Of a DNA stretch of 62,438 nt, positions 44,171 through 52,114 are shown one piece after another. The stretch's first letter is position 1, and every line of letters starts with the position of its first letter. The DNA is from Eubacterium sp. (GTDB lineage: Bacteria; Bacillota; Clostridia; Peptostreptococcales; Anaerovoracaceae). Below the pieces are notes generated by a model. That model was not told the origin of the DNA. It did not search any database and saw only the letters and a list, made by a program, of their open reading frames with translations. The position numbers were made by a program, and so were the translations under genes. The stretch covers positions 1 through 62,438 of the forward strand of contig JAFWJS010000043.1 in the NCBI GenBank assembly GCA_017511535.1. The letters run 5' to 3'.

Positions 44171-44874
44171 TGAGGATAAACAAGTATCTCGCCGACGCCG
44201 GTGTCTGCAGCAGGCGCAAGGCGGACGACCTGATCGCGAACGGGAATGTCAGCGTGAACGGCGTGACTCTGACGAAGCCGGGGTATGACGTTCAGGAAGG
44301 CGATGACGTAAGGGTAAGCGGAAGGCCGGTCAAAGCCGGCGGCCAGAAGGTCTATTATCTGCTGAACAAGCCGATCGGCTGTGTGACTTCGGTTTCAGAT
44401 GATGTGGGAAGGCTGACTGTGATCGATCTTTTCGATGATACAGAAGCAAGGCTGTTTCCGGTAGGCAGGCTGGACTACAATACGAGCGGCGTCCTGCTGG
44501 TCACGAACGACGGCGATTTCGCGTATCATCTTACGCATCCGAAACATAACATAGACAAGCTGTACAGAGTCAGGATAGCAGGGCAGATAAGCAAGGAGGA
44601 CATCTCCAAGCTCAGGCACGGTGTGGATATAGGCGGCTTTACGACGTCGCGGGCCCGTGTGGATCTGGTAAGCTGGACGAATCATTCGACACTTCTTGAT
44701 GTGACTATACATGAAGGCAAGAACAGGCAGGTCCGCCGTATGTTCGAAGCCGTCGGCAAGCATGTGGAAGAGCTGACGCGTCTTGAATTCGCCGGACTCG
44801 GCCTGGGGCATCTGAAGCCCGGCCAGTACAGGAAGCTGAACCCCAACGAGGTCTCACGTCTGATGAACCTGTAG
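44170..44874 (+). CDS. rluB: Ribosomal RNA pseudouridine synthase, RluB/RsuA family
   Basis: The 234-residue product has an S4 RNA-binding domain (residues 1-60, KYLADAGVCSRRKADDLIANG) and an RsuA-type catalytic domain with Asp102 in VGRLDYNTSGVLLVTNDG, then KLYRVRIAGQIS and IHEGKNRQVRRMFEAVG. It makes pseudouridine in large-subunit rRNA. An 18-bp perfect tandem duplication begins at the stop codon (44873-44908). The gene is coupled to scfB by TAATG, as in a run of housekeeping genes. Confidence 0.92.
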   Translation: MRINKYLADAGVCSRRKADDLIANGNVSVNGVTLTKPGYDVQEGDDVRVSGRPVKAGGQKVYYLLNKPIGCVTSVSDDVGRLTVIDLFDDTEARLFPVGRLDYNTSGVLLVTNDGDFAYHLTHPKHNIDKLYRVRIAGQISKEDISKLRHGVDIGGFTTSRARVDLVSWTNHSTLLDVTIHEGKNRQVRRMFEAVGKHVEELTRLEFAGLGLGHLKPGQYRKLNPNEVSRLMNL

Positions 44875-44908
44875 GCGGCAGATATATGGCAGGCGGCAGA
44901 TATATGGC
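44873..44908. repeat. 18-bp perfect tandem duplication at the rluB stop
   Basis: AGGCGGCAGATATATGGC occurs at 44873-44890 and again at 44891-44908 with no mismatch. The first copy includes the last bases of the stop codon. It looks like replication slippage. Confidence 0.8.
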
Positions 44909-44963
44909 TGCAATCAGCGCTGCCTGATGAGACGCAGAACTGCGGATGGGCATATGAACACTT

Positions 44964-44995
44964 AGCAGACATGCGATTTGCATGGCTGCTTTTTT
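44964..44995 (+). terminator. Rho-independent terminator of the tagO-to-rluB chain
   Basis: AGCAG-A-CATGC at 44964-44974 pairs with GCATG-G-CTGCT at 44980-44990, followed by a T6 run. Confidence 0.88.
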
Positions 44996-45121
44996 GTCGT
45001 TGTGGCCTTTTTGTCGTTGTGACCTTTGATGCGGCCTGTGCTGCAGTTATTTTGAGGCTTTTGATGCTGCATGCATTGTGGCTATGCTGTGGCTTTTGAT
45101 GCGGCCTGTGATGCAGTTATT
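44991..45121. repeat. Direct repeats in the rluB downstream gap
   Basis: A 17-bp unit TTTTTGTCGTTGTGGCC is repeated in tandem at 44991-45007 and 45008-45024 with one mismatch. A 27-bp unit TTTGATGCGGCCTGTG-n-TGCAGTTATT occurs at 45025 and 45095, 70 bp apart, with one mismatch. A partial copy lies at 45060. No gene is visible. Confidence 0.7.
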
Positions 45122-45142
45122 GTGTGGCTAGTCGAGTCTGGT

Positions 45143-45211
45143 GTGGTACTAAAAAAATGATTTTGATGATTCTATGTGTGTAGAATGTGATACTACACAT
45201 TCCAGTACCAC
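45143..45211. repeat. 69-bp inverted-repeat element
   Basis: GTGGTACT at 45143-45150 is the exact complement of AGTACCAC at 45204-45211. An A7 tract follows the left arm, and an inner stem GAATGTG/CACATTC lies at 45183-45202. The length and plan echo the element at 21901, although the sequences differ. Confidence 0.55.
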
Positions 45212-45230
45212 GCAGCAAAACCAATGACGT

Positions 45231-45377
45231 ATCAAAGGCCGGATAGACGGCACCCGATGGTGGCATATACGGAAACAGTGGTGGCAGAGCCGCCAATGAG
45301 GCTATCAAAGCGACTGGTCAGCGGCACCCGGTGGTGGCACATACGGAAACGGTGGTGGCAGGAGCACCACCGCCGGG
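45231..45377. repeat. Two imperfect 74-bp tandem repeats
   Basis: ATCAAAG, then CGGCACCCGRTGGTGGC, AYATACGGAAACRGTGGTGG occur with the same order at 45231 and 45304, about 74 bp apart. They contain a small open frame (45224-45412, Trp/Arg/His-rich) without a ribosome-binding site, which I do not call a gene. Confidence 0.7.
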
Positions 45378-45439
45378 CAAAATCGCACGAAACAGGTGCT
45401 TTATCGCTTTAATGTGATTATTTAAAGGTTGAATAATGT

Positions 45440-45467
45440 TTGAATATAATGTAATATTCTGTATAGT
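45440..45467 (+). promoter_or_regulatory. Candidate promoter for the acidic tail-anchored protein
   Basis: TTGAAT at 45440-45445 and TATAGT at 45462-45467 have a 16-base spacer and lie about 46 bases before the start codon. A second TATAAT at 45445-45450 has no good -35. Confidence 0.4.
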
Positions 45468-45512
45468 GAGTAACTGTATCCATAAACAAACCGATGTTAC
45501 GGAGGCATGTAA

Positions 45513-47612
45513 ATGGGTGAAAGACTTGAAAAGCTGTTCACACTGACTGATATCGAAAATCTGGACGGAGCTCCGGTAACGATAGAGGCCGGCGGCCTTA
45601 TCAAAGACAATAAGACCGGTCGTGTGATAGCGAGGATGTATCTGAAGAACTGCTCCGACAGACCGCTGAATTCTGTCCTTGTGGGTTTCAAGCCAAAAGG
45701 TGAGGGCGGACGTACTATCTCCGGAATGCGTGACTATCTGTATAACGCGTCAGGTGTGCCGGTAGGAGAGATCTTCGGTGATCAGACAGGTATTCTATTT
45801 GATAATAACGAAACGAGATCATTTTCTGCGGACGTAGAAGAAGTCGATTTTGAAGACGGTGAATACTGGGATGCTGCTGAGGCTAAGAGGAAAGCAGAGG
45901 AGCTCAAGCTCATAGTTCCGGAAGAGAAAGAGCGTGAAGAAGTTCCGGAGATGTGGGAGAAGCCAGTCGATAAAGCCGCTGCTCCGGCAGTCTGGGAAAG
46001 CGAAGAGCACAGCGACGAGCCACACTCTGCAGATATCTATGGTGCAGCGATAGTAAAGCAGAAAATGGAAGAGCCGGACGACGGCGATTTCATGCCTGCA
46101 AGCATGGAAACAAGGCAGCTCCAGCATGAAGAGAGACCTGCGCTGGAAGAACAGACAGACGCATACAGACAGGAACAGGAAAAAGCTGTGATCAATCTTG
46201 AGGGTCCGGCTGAAGAACAGCCTGCGATAGAGCTTGGCGGACCGGTCGTTGCCGAAGAACAGCCTGAAGAAGGAGCTGAAGCTATTCAGGAAGAGCCGGA
46301 GATCACGGCAGAGCCTATAATAAAGCCTGCTGTTGAAGAGACTGAGCCGGCGGAAGAAGAGATACCTGAAGAAGCGGCAGAAGTTGAGGCTGAGCCAGAA
46401 GCTGCAGAAGAATCGGAACAGGAAGCGGCAGCAAAGGAAGAAGAACCAGAACCTGCAGCCGCAGAAGAACCTGCAGCTGAGGAAGAGCCGGAAACTGAAA
46501 CCGCACCTGAAGAAGAATCAGTAGAAGCGGGACCTGTAAGACTTGCAGACATGTATGGCGGCGCAGCCAATGCGTCAGTTCTCGCTACATATGCTGCTCA
46601 GTATGGAAGGCAGTTTGAACAGGCTGAAGTGATTCAGCCGGAACCGGCGATCCAGGCAGAGCCTGAACCAGTGGAGATGCCTGCGGAAGCAGCACCTGAG
46701 GAAGTCACTGAGGCGGAGCCGGAAGACCTGGCGCCTGAGGTAGAAACTGCAGAAGAGGCAGCAGCAGAAACTGCAGTGCCAGAGCCGGAAGCTCCTGCAG
46801 TGGAGCCTGAAGCAGAACCAGAGCCTGAAGAGGCAGCCCCTGCAGTGGAGCCTGAGGCAGAACCAGAGCCTGAAGAGGCCGCCCCTGCAGTGGAGTCTGA
46901 GCCGCAGAAGACTGAGGAAAGTGACCAGTGGGCCGGATACAGCGCAGCATATCCTTCGATATTTCCTGGGCAGAAACATGAACCGGAATCTACGGCAGAG
47001 CCGGGAGTCCAGGAGGCTGCGGGCACAGAACCTGCGGCGCCGGAAGCAGAGACAGCTGAGCCTCAGCCAGAGGCTGCAGAACAGCCGAATGCAGAACCTG
47101 AGCCTGCAACAGCAGAAGAACATATTCCTTCGATTGAAGATACGATAGAGCTGCCTAAAGCAGCAGCCCCGGAGAAGGGGCCGGAAGAGGCGGCACAGAT
47201 CCTGTCCGCGCTGGAAAACGCTGCCGGGAACGAAGCTGCTGAGCCGAAAGCAGCGGAAGCCGCGGCACTTGAAGCGGATACTGAAGCTCCGGAGGCATCA
47301 GAGCCTGCAGCAGCGGCGCCGGAAACAGCGCAGGAAGCCGAAACAACGGCACCTGCCGCGGAAGCGGAAGCAGCGCCGGAAGCCAAAACAACGGCCGAGG
47401 CAGCGGAAACAGCTGAAGAAGTCAGGCCTGCGCAGCAGCAGAAAGCAGACGTTGTCTTCGCGGCAGAAAATGAAGTCATCCCGTCGATCATCGACGACAG
47501 CAAAGAAAAAGCGCTCACCGGGGAAGACCACAGCGGGCGCAATCTGCTGAATATAATCGTGTTCGGAGGCATCGCGCTGATAATCCTGCTCGTGCTTCTG
47601 ATCAAGATGTAA
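45513..47612 (+). CDS. Acidic Glu/Ala/Pro-rich tail-anchored protein
   Basis: The 699-residue product starts with a compact domain of about 120 residues (FTLTDIENLDGAPVTIEAGG, KNCSDRPLNSVLVGFKP) that I do not recognise; it looks beta-rich and intracellular. About 540 acidic residues follow, built of A/E/P runs that include a 45-bp tandem repeat (46794-46883, PAVEPEAEPEPEEAA). A single C-terminal membrane helix (IIVFGGIALIILLVLLIKM) ends the protein. There is no signal peptide, so it is probably tail-anchored with its long arm in the cytoplasm. The start follows ACGGAGG. The plan matches the 1696 gene, which has a zinc ribbon in place of the N-terminal domain. The function is unknown. Confidence 0.72.
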   Translation: MGERLEKLFTLTDIENLDGAPVTIEAGGLIKDNKTGRVIARMYLKNCSDRPLNSVLVGFKPKGEGGRTISGMRDYLYNASGVPVGEIFGDQTGILFDNNETRSFSADVEEVDFEDGEYWDAAEAKRKAEELKLIVPEEKEREEVPEMWEKPVDKAAAPAVWESEEHSDEPHSADIYGAAIVKQKMEEPDDGDFMPASMETRQLQHEERPALEEQTDAYRQEQEKAVINLEGPAEEQPAIELGGPVVAEEQPEEGAEAIQEEPEITAEPIIKPAVEETEPAEEEIPEEAAEVEAEPEAAEESEQEAAAKEEEPEPAAAEEPAAEEEPETETAPEEESVEAGPVRLADMYGGAANASVLATYAAQYGRQFEQAEVIQPEPAIQAEPEPVEMPAEAAPEEVTEAEPEDLAPEVETAEEAAAETAVPEPEAPAVEPEAEPEPEEAAPAVEPEAEPEPEEAAPAVESEPQKTEESDQWAGYSAAYPSIFPGQKHEPESTAEPGVQEAAGTEPAAPEAETAEPQPEAAEQPNAEPEPATAEEHIPSIEDTIELPKAAAPEKGPEEAAQILSALENAAGNEAAEPKAAEAAALEADTEAPEASEPAAAAPETAQEAETTAPAAEAEAAPEAKTTAEAAETAEEVRPAQQQKADVVFAAENEVIPSIIDDSKEKALTGEDHSGRNLLNIIVFGGIALIILLVLLIKM

Positions 47613-48906
47613 TGTAGCCAAGAGCTTTTATGAAATTTTTCAGATCTTCGGCGGAGCTGAACATGGCTCTTGCCATCTGAGGCTTACCACCGCCCTTGCC
47701 TGAGAAGGCAGGGGCGTTTTCTTTTACAAGTTTTCCGCAGTCGGCTGTCTGGGAGATCAGTATCGCGGTGTTCTCAGCGCTGCTTACAAGCACAGTCAGT
47801 CCCGGGCGCGTGAAAGCACCGCTCTGGTCTGCCTTTTCCAGCCTGTCCATCTGCTTTACGATTAGGATAAGGTCGTTTGACGATAGGTCGTCGTAATACC
47901 TCACGTCGGTTTTTCCCCCGCCTGTCAATATCGATACAGCTTCTGATCGGGCTATACTCTGAGTCAGGGCGTAAAGCCTGTCATGGAGCTCCTGCGTCTT
48001 CTGCTGAGATACCGCAAACTTGCTCAGCAGATCGTCATACCCGGCTGACAGTTCGCAGGAGATATCGTACATATCGTCGAGCCTGTTCTGGTAATGCCTG
48101 AAGGCGCGCTCGCCGCATTCCAGATAGATCCTGGACAGGTTTTTGTTCGGCTCGATCTTGTATATCTTTATCAGGCCCACCTGACCTGCTGAAGACGGAT
48201 GTGTACCGCAGCATGCGACGCAGTCGTACGGCGCGTCAGGATCGCCGACTGTCACTATCGAGATGTCCTCGTCGAAGGCAAGCGCCTTTCGGAGCGGCAG
48301 CTTTTCCGCCTCGGCGCGGGTGTCGAAGTGTTCGCGGGTAACAGGCGCGTCAAGCCATATCACGCGGTTCGCTTCCAGCTCGGCCTGTTTCGCCATTTCC
48401 CATGTCACACGGTCAAAATGATACAGGCCCATCTTTTCCTGAACATCATGATCAAAGCCAAGATCGACTGTTATATAGTCTTCGCCCATATGGAAGCCCT
48501 TATTGACTGCACCGAAGAGCCTGTAGAAAGCCCCGGACAGTATATGTTCTCCCAGATGTCTCTGCATATTGTCAAAACGGTGATCCCAGTCGATCTCAAG
48601 CAGCATCCTGTCACCCGGTTCAGGTGCAGGCTGTGAAGCTTTGTGCAGGAGCACATGCCACACGATGCCTTCCTTCTCCTGGACATCTGTCACTGCCAGC
48701 GTATGCTCAGATCCATCCATGAAAGTGGCCTGGCCAATGTCGGAGCTCTGTCCTCCGCCCTCAGGAAAGAACACTGTCTGATCAAAGCTCACGATGCACA
48801 TCTGTTCGTCTGAGGAAGCGGACGGATGTTCGTCCTTTACGGCAGTCACAACAGCCTCACAAGACCTCAGATATGTGTTGTTTTCATACAGTTTTAATGT
48901 TTTCAT
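47602..48906 (-). CDS. AlaX-like alanyl-tRNA editing protein with DHHA1 domain
   Basis: The 434-residue product matches the AlaRS editing domain plus DHHA1 tail without the catalytic core. It has FFPEGGGQSSDIG, the zinc-site HLGEHILSGAFYRLFG, and CVACCGTHPSSAGQVG. A coiled coil leads into the C-terminal GGGKPQMARAMFSS. It removes serine or glycine from mischarged tRNA-Ala. The last 11 bases overlap the end of the convergent acidic-protein gene at 47602-47612, an unusually close arrangement. It is preceded by an AT-rich region with DnaA boxes. Confidence 0.9.
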   Translation of the reverse strand: MKTLKLYENNTYLRSCEAVVTAVKDEHPSASSDEQMCIVSFDQTVFFPEGGGQSSDIGQATFMDGSEHTLAVTDVQEKEGIVWHVLLHKASQPAPEPGDRMLLEIDWDHRFDNMQRHLGEHILSGAFYRLFGAVNKGFHMGEDYITVDLGFDHDVQEKMGLYHFDRVTWEMAKQAELEANRVIWLDAPVTREHFDTRAEAEKLPLRKALAFDEDISIVTVGDPDAPYDCVACCGTHPSSAGQVGLIKIYKIEPNKNLSRIYLECGERAFRHYQNRLDDMYDISCELSAGYDDLLSKFAVSQQKTQELHDRLYALTQSIARSEAVSILTGGGKTDVRYYDDLSSNDLILIVKQMDRLEKADQSGAFTRPGLTVLVSSAENTAILISQTADCGKLVKENAPAFSGKGGGKPQMARAMFSSAEDLKNFIKALGYITS

Positions 48907-48954
48907 GTTGTCCTCCGTGGACGCGAAAAAAATTTTTTTAAAAAGAACAAAAAA

Positions 48955-49085
48955 TGTGGATAACTTTATATTGACAAAATTTTTGTGCTCTGCAACCTAG
49001 TGTTTGCAAGGTGTGTACTGATTTGCATTATCCACATGCATAAGTTGATAAAAAACGAGGCGCATCGCTCGAGACATGTGGATAA
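48955..49085. promoter_or_regulatory. Cluster of three perfect DnaA boxes
   Basis: The consensus 9-mer TTATCCACA, or its complement TGTGGATAA, occurs exactly at 48955-48963 (minus), 49028-49036 (plus) and 49077-49085 (minus). A 30-bp A/T-only tract (48926-48953 region, A7T8A5) lies beside the first box. The rest of the gap to 49198 holds a GAGCAT/ATGCTC hairpin (49091-49116) and an ACATC-GTTC/GAAC-GATGT hairpin (49129-49155). There is no gene, and dnaA and dnaN are not adjacent. Confidence 0.75.
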
Positions 49086-49198
49086 GTCGGGAGCATCTGA
49101 AAAAATCAACATGCTCGGGCTTTGTTGAACATCCGTTCAGAAAACGAACAGATGTAGACATAAAACCGGGCCCGTTTTTATTCATCCGGACTCTTTTT

Positions 49199-50419
49199 TT
49201 ATTCTTCAGGACCTCTCGTTATCTCCGCCACGAAGTCATTGAAGTCATCGTATCCGCTCGACAGGAACTGCGCCATGACAGGCTCGTTGAATTCGTAATT
49301 TCCCTTGAGCTTAAGGTCCGTATGTATCGGGGAGAAGACAAGATCGAGCTCCAGCATGGCCATATCATGCTGAGAATTGGCAGAACAGATGAACTGGCCT
49401 GTCGATGTAAGATGATATATGCCGAATATGTCGTCGTACAGTCTGTAATCTCTGGTGTCGACATGGTTGTTGTCCGGCCTGAACAGCATATATGAAACGC
49501 CGTCGTTTTCCTCGACCATGGAGGAGCGCCTGGTGAACGGAGTGGAGTCAAGACTGAGCTCCACATGACCGCCCGGGGACTCGTAGACCATGACAAATTC
49601 AGAATGTGACATGGTCATGAACGCTTCGGTATCTGAGATACGCATTCTGGAAAGTCTCTTGTATGAAGATACGTATTTACTCATACGTTCTGAAGAGGAT
49701 CCGTCGCCTGCGGAGAGGCCTATCTCCGAGATCCACATCTCATATCCGTCGTCACGCTCAAGAAGAGATTCACATTCAGCGTGGTTTTTATCTTTCCATT
49801 GGATCTTGTTTCTGTAAACGGTGTAAAGCGTTCCTCTGGCAGGAGAGTCTTTGGCGGTCAGGCTGCCGTTTGAAAGATACCTGATCCCTGCGTTGTCGCT
49901 GTCAGCTATACGCATCATGAAATAGTTGACTGTTTCGTTTGCGGAAAGCGGCGTCTTGCAGATCCTCTGGAACAGCGCGATCCTTTTCTCATCGCTCAGC
50001 TCTATGTCTTCAGCAAGCATTCTTGACAGGCGTATGCCGATCCTTGCGGGAGCCTCGCCGGTCTTTTTGTTCACTCTCAGGAAATCCTGTATAAGAAAGA
50101 GCGCTTCCTCTTCAGAAAGGCCGAACTTTTTTCCGCCGAGTCCTCCGGCAAAGGAGATCTCCGCCTCGCGAAGCTCTTTCTCATCGCTGCCTGCGATCTC
50201 CTGGAACCTCTCAAAGCCCGTATCCACCGCATCGAAATAGAAGAACTGATGAATGTCGTTTCCCAGCCTGTCTTTCCAGATAACGCGCATCGCGTTCACG
50301 CCCATGAGCCTCGTATCGGTGATCCACGCCGAAACAAAGGCGTAAGGCTTCTGTTCTTCTTCCTCGCGGGGGCTGTCCTCCAGTCCTCCCTTTATCACTC
50401 TGAAAGGTGTGTCAGTCAT
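49199..50419 (-). CDS. Hypothetical protein, 406 residues
   Basis: I do not recognise the family. The protein is soluble and starts MTDTPFRVIKGGLEDS, with a poly-Glu stretch and then YAFVSAWITDTRLMGVNAMR. The first 150 residues look alpha/beta with FFYFDAVDTGFERFQEIAG; the C-terminal half is beta-rich (EFVMVYESPGGHVELSLDS, YDDIFGIYHLTSTGQFI). It has no membrane helix or signal peptide. The start follows AGGAGAGAG, and a good promoter (TTGTTA/TATACT) lies at 50452-50480. It is divergent from the S-box/metK unit. Its terminator region carries the DnaA boxes. Confidence 0.65.
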   Translation of the reverse strand: MTDTPFRVIKGGLEDSPREEEEQKPYAFVSAWITDTRLMGVNAMRVIWKDRLGNDIHQFFYFDAVDTGFERFQEIAGSDEKELREAEISFAGGLGGKKFGLSEEEALFLIQDFLRVNKKTGEAPARIGIRLSRMLAEDIELSDEKRIALFQRICKTPLSANETVNYFMMRIADSDNAGIRYLSNGSLTAKDSPARGTLYTVYRNKIQWKDKNHAECESLLERDDGYEMWISEIGLSAGDGSSSERMSKYVSSYKRLSRMRISDTEAFMTMSHSEFVMVYESPGGHVELSLDSTPFTRRSSMVEENDGVSYMLFRPDNNHVDTRDYRLYDDIFGIYHLTSTGQFICSANSQHDMAMLELDLVFSPIHTDLKLKGNYEFNEPVMAQFLSSGYDDFNDFVAEITRGPEE

Positions 50420-50451
50420 ACTCTCTCCTTGTCATCAAAGCTTTTTACATA

Positions 50452-50480
50452 AGTATAGCTTGATTCTGACCTGATAACAA
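50452..50480 (-). promoter_or_regulatory. Promoter for the unknown 406-residue protein gene
   Basis: On the minus strand, TTGTTA (50480-50475) and TATACT (50457-50452) have a 17-base spacer, 33 bases before the start codon. Confidence 0.65.
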
Positions 50481-50502
50481 GAGCGCGGGGCCTAAGGGCC
50501 TA

Positions 50503-50530
50503 TTGACTTTGACCGGGCAGATAGTATAAT
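50503..50530 (+). promoter_or_regulatory. Promoter for the S-box/metK unit
   Basis: TTGACT at 50503-50508 and a perfect TATAAT at 50525-50530 have a 16-base spacer, ten bases before the riboswitch. Confidence 0.7.
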
Positions 50531-50539
50531 TATATTGTC

Positions 50540-50652
50540 CTTATCAAGAGTGGCTGAGGGAATAGGCCCTTTGAAGCCCGGCAACCTGTGAAGGTCGTAA
50601 GATCCGTCAAGGTGCCAAGTCCTACAGATCCATATGGATCTGAAAGATGAGG
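50540..50652 (+). ncRNA. SAM-I (S-box) riboswitch
   Basis: The conserved elements occur in order: CTTATCAAGAG, GGCTGAGGGA, GGCCCTTTGAAGCCCGGCAAC, GGTGCCAAGTCC, CAGA and GAAAGATGAG. This binds S-adenosylmethionine and turns off transcription of genes for methionine and SAM synthesis. It is followed by an intrinsic terminator and metK, consistent with transcriptional control. Confidence 0.96.
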
Positions 50653-50670
50653 AGTGATATCGAGTATGTC

Positions 50671-50705
50671 ATGCCTTTTCTTTCGGTGAGAAAAGGCATT
50701 TTTAC
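50671..50705 (+). terminator. Riboswitch-controlled terminator
   Basis: TGCCTTTTC at 50672-50680 pairs with GAAAAGGCA at 50690-50698 (loop with TTTCGGTGA), followed by TTTTT. It lies 18 bases past the aptamer and before metK. Confidence 0.9.
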
Positions 50706-50761
50706 TTGTGTTCATATGAGGACAGCATATATATCAAATAGACCTGCAAAAGGAGGATAAA

Positions 50762-51943
50762 ATGAGAAAACTCTTTACATCTGAATCTGTTACCGAAGGT
50801 CATCCTGACAAGATCTGTGACCAGATATCTGATGCTATCCTGGATGCTATCCTGGAGAAAGATCCGTACGGAAGAGTTGCCTGCGAGACTACTACGATCA
50901 CCGGATATGCTATGGTGATGGGCGAGATCAGTACCGAATGCTACATCGACATCCCTTCTATAGTAAGAAACGTGATCTGCGACATCGGGTATGACAGGGC
51001 CAAATATGGCTTTGACGGCAGCACCTGCGCTGTTCTCACAGCAATAGACGAACAGTCGAGCGACATCGCGATGGGTGTTGACGACGCTCTCGAGCATAAA
51101 GAGGGCATCATGGATGATGAGAAAGAAGCGATAGGAGCGGGAGACCAGGGCATGATGTTCGGATATGCATGCAATGAGACGCCGGAACTCATGCCGATGC
51201 CGATATCACTTGCGCACAAGCTTGCCAGAAGGCTTGCTGAAGTCAGAAAAAACAAGACGCTGAGCTATCTGAGACCTGACGGAAAGACACAGGTCACCGT
51301 GGAGTATGACGACGGTAAAGTCGCGAGAGTCGACACTGTGCTCGTATCGACACAGCACGACCCTGACGTATCTCAGGAACAGATCAGAAAAGACATGATC
51401 GAATATGTGATAAAGCCGGTCGTACCTGCGGACCTTATCGATGATGAGACGAAGATCCTCGTCAATCCGACAGGACGCTTCGTTATCGGCGGACCTCACG
51501 GAGACTCCGGCCTTACGGGACGTAAGATCATCGTCGATACATACGGCGGATACGCGAGGCACGGCGGCGGATGCTTCTCGGGCAAAGACCCTACAAAGGT
51601 AGACAGATCAGCTTCATACGCAGCGAGATATGTCGCCAAGAACCTTGTCGCAGCCGGACTTGCTGATAAATGTGAAGTACAGCTTGCATATGCCATCGGA
51701 GTCGCGAGACCTGTATCGATCATGGTAGACACTTTCGGAACAGGTAAGCTTGACGACGAGAAGCTTGCGGACATCGTTCAGAAGCACTTCGACTTAAGAC
51801 CTGCGGCGATCATCGAGACGCTCGATCTGAGGCGTCCGATCTACAGACAGACGGCAGCCTACGGACACTTCGGAAGGACAGATATCGATCTTCCGTGGGA
51901 GCATACAGACAAGGTAGACGAGCTTAAGGCAGAGCTGGACTGA
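50762..51943 (+). CDS. metK: S-adenosylmethionine synthetase
   Basis: The 393-residue product is full-length Met[77 protein letters not shown] and [17 protein letters not shown]. It makes SAM from methionine and ATP. The gene stands alone under S-box control with an AAAGGAGG site. A terminator follows at 51984. Confidence 0.97.
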   Translation: MRKLFTSESVTEGHPDKICDQISDAILDAILEKDPYGRVACETTTITGYAMVMGEISTECYIDIPSIVRNVICDIGYDRAKYGFDGSTCAVLTAIDEQSSDIAMGVDDALEHKEGIMDDEKEAIGAGDQGMMFGYACNETPELMPMPISLAHKLARRLAEVRKNKTLSYLRPDGKTQVTVEYDDGKVARVDTVLVSTQHDPDVSQEQIRKDMIEYVIKPVVPADLIDDETKILVNPTGRFVIGGPHGDSGLTGRKIIVDTYGGYARHGGGCFSGKDPTKVDRSASYAARYVAKNLVAAGLADKCEVQLAYAIGVARPVSIMVDTFGTGKLDDEKLADIVQKHFDLRPAAIIETLDLRRPIYRQTAAYGHFGRTDIDLPWEHTDKVDELKAELD

Positions 51944-51983
51944 AGCGCTTCCGAAACAGAATAAGTGCATAAAAATGACGAAG

Positions 51984-52028
51984 ATCCCCGAAAATGTTCC
52001 TGTTTGCGAACAGTTTTTGGGGATTTTG
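51984..52028 (+). terminator. Rho-independent terminator after metK
   Basis: ATCCCC at 51984-51989 pairs with GGGGAT at 52019-52024, with an inner AAAA/TTTT and GTTC/GAAC stem, followed by TTTGGG. The T-run is short. Confidence 0.75.
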
Positions 52029-52114
52029 GGTTGTTTAGAAACAGCTGATAGTATAATATAAAAACAAGTTATATTCATTTCCCCTGTTATAACCGGTAAG
52101 AGAAAGGAAAAACA

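Noticed and set aside
45224-45412. Trp/Arg-rich 62-codon frame in the repeat gap
   Set aside because: It has no ribosome-binding site and is built from the 74-bp repeat unit, so coding is unlikely.
46575-47123. Long minus-strand frame opposite the acidic tail-anchored gene
   Set aside because: The Arg/Leu/Cys-rich product is the complement of a repetitive Glu/Ala/Pro coding region.
48907-49198. Chromosome origin oriC
   Set aside because: Three perfect DnaA boxes and an AT tract fit, but dnaA, dnaN, rpmH or gyr genes are absent and gene orientation does not switch in a clear way. I report a DnaA-box cluster instead.
49156-49198. Terminator AAAACCGGGCCCGTTTTT for the unknown gene
   Set aside because: The GC core is a palindrome without room for a loop, leaving a weak stem.
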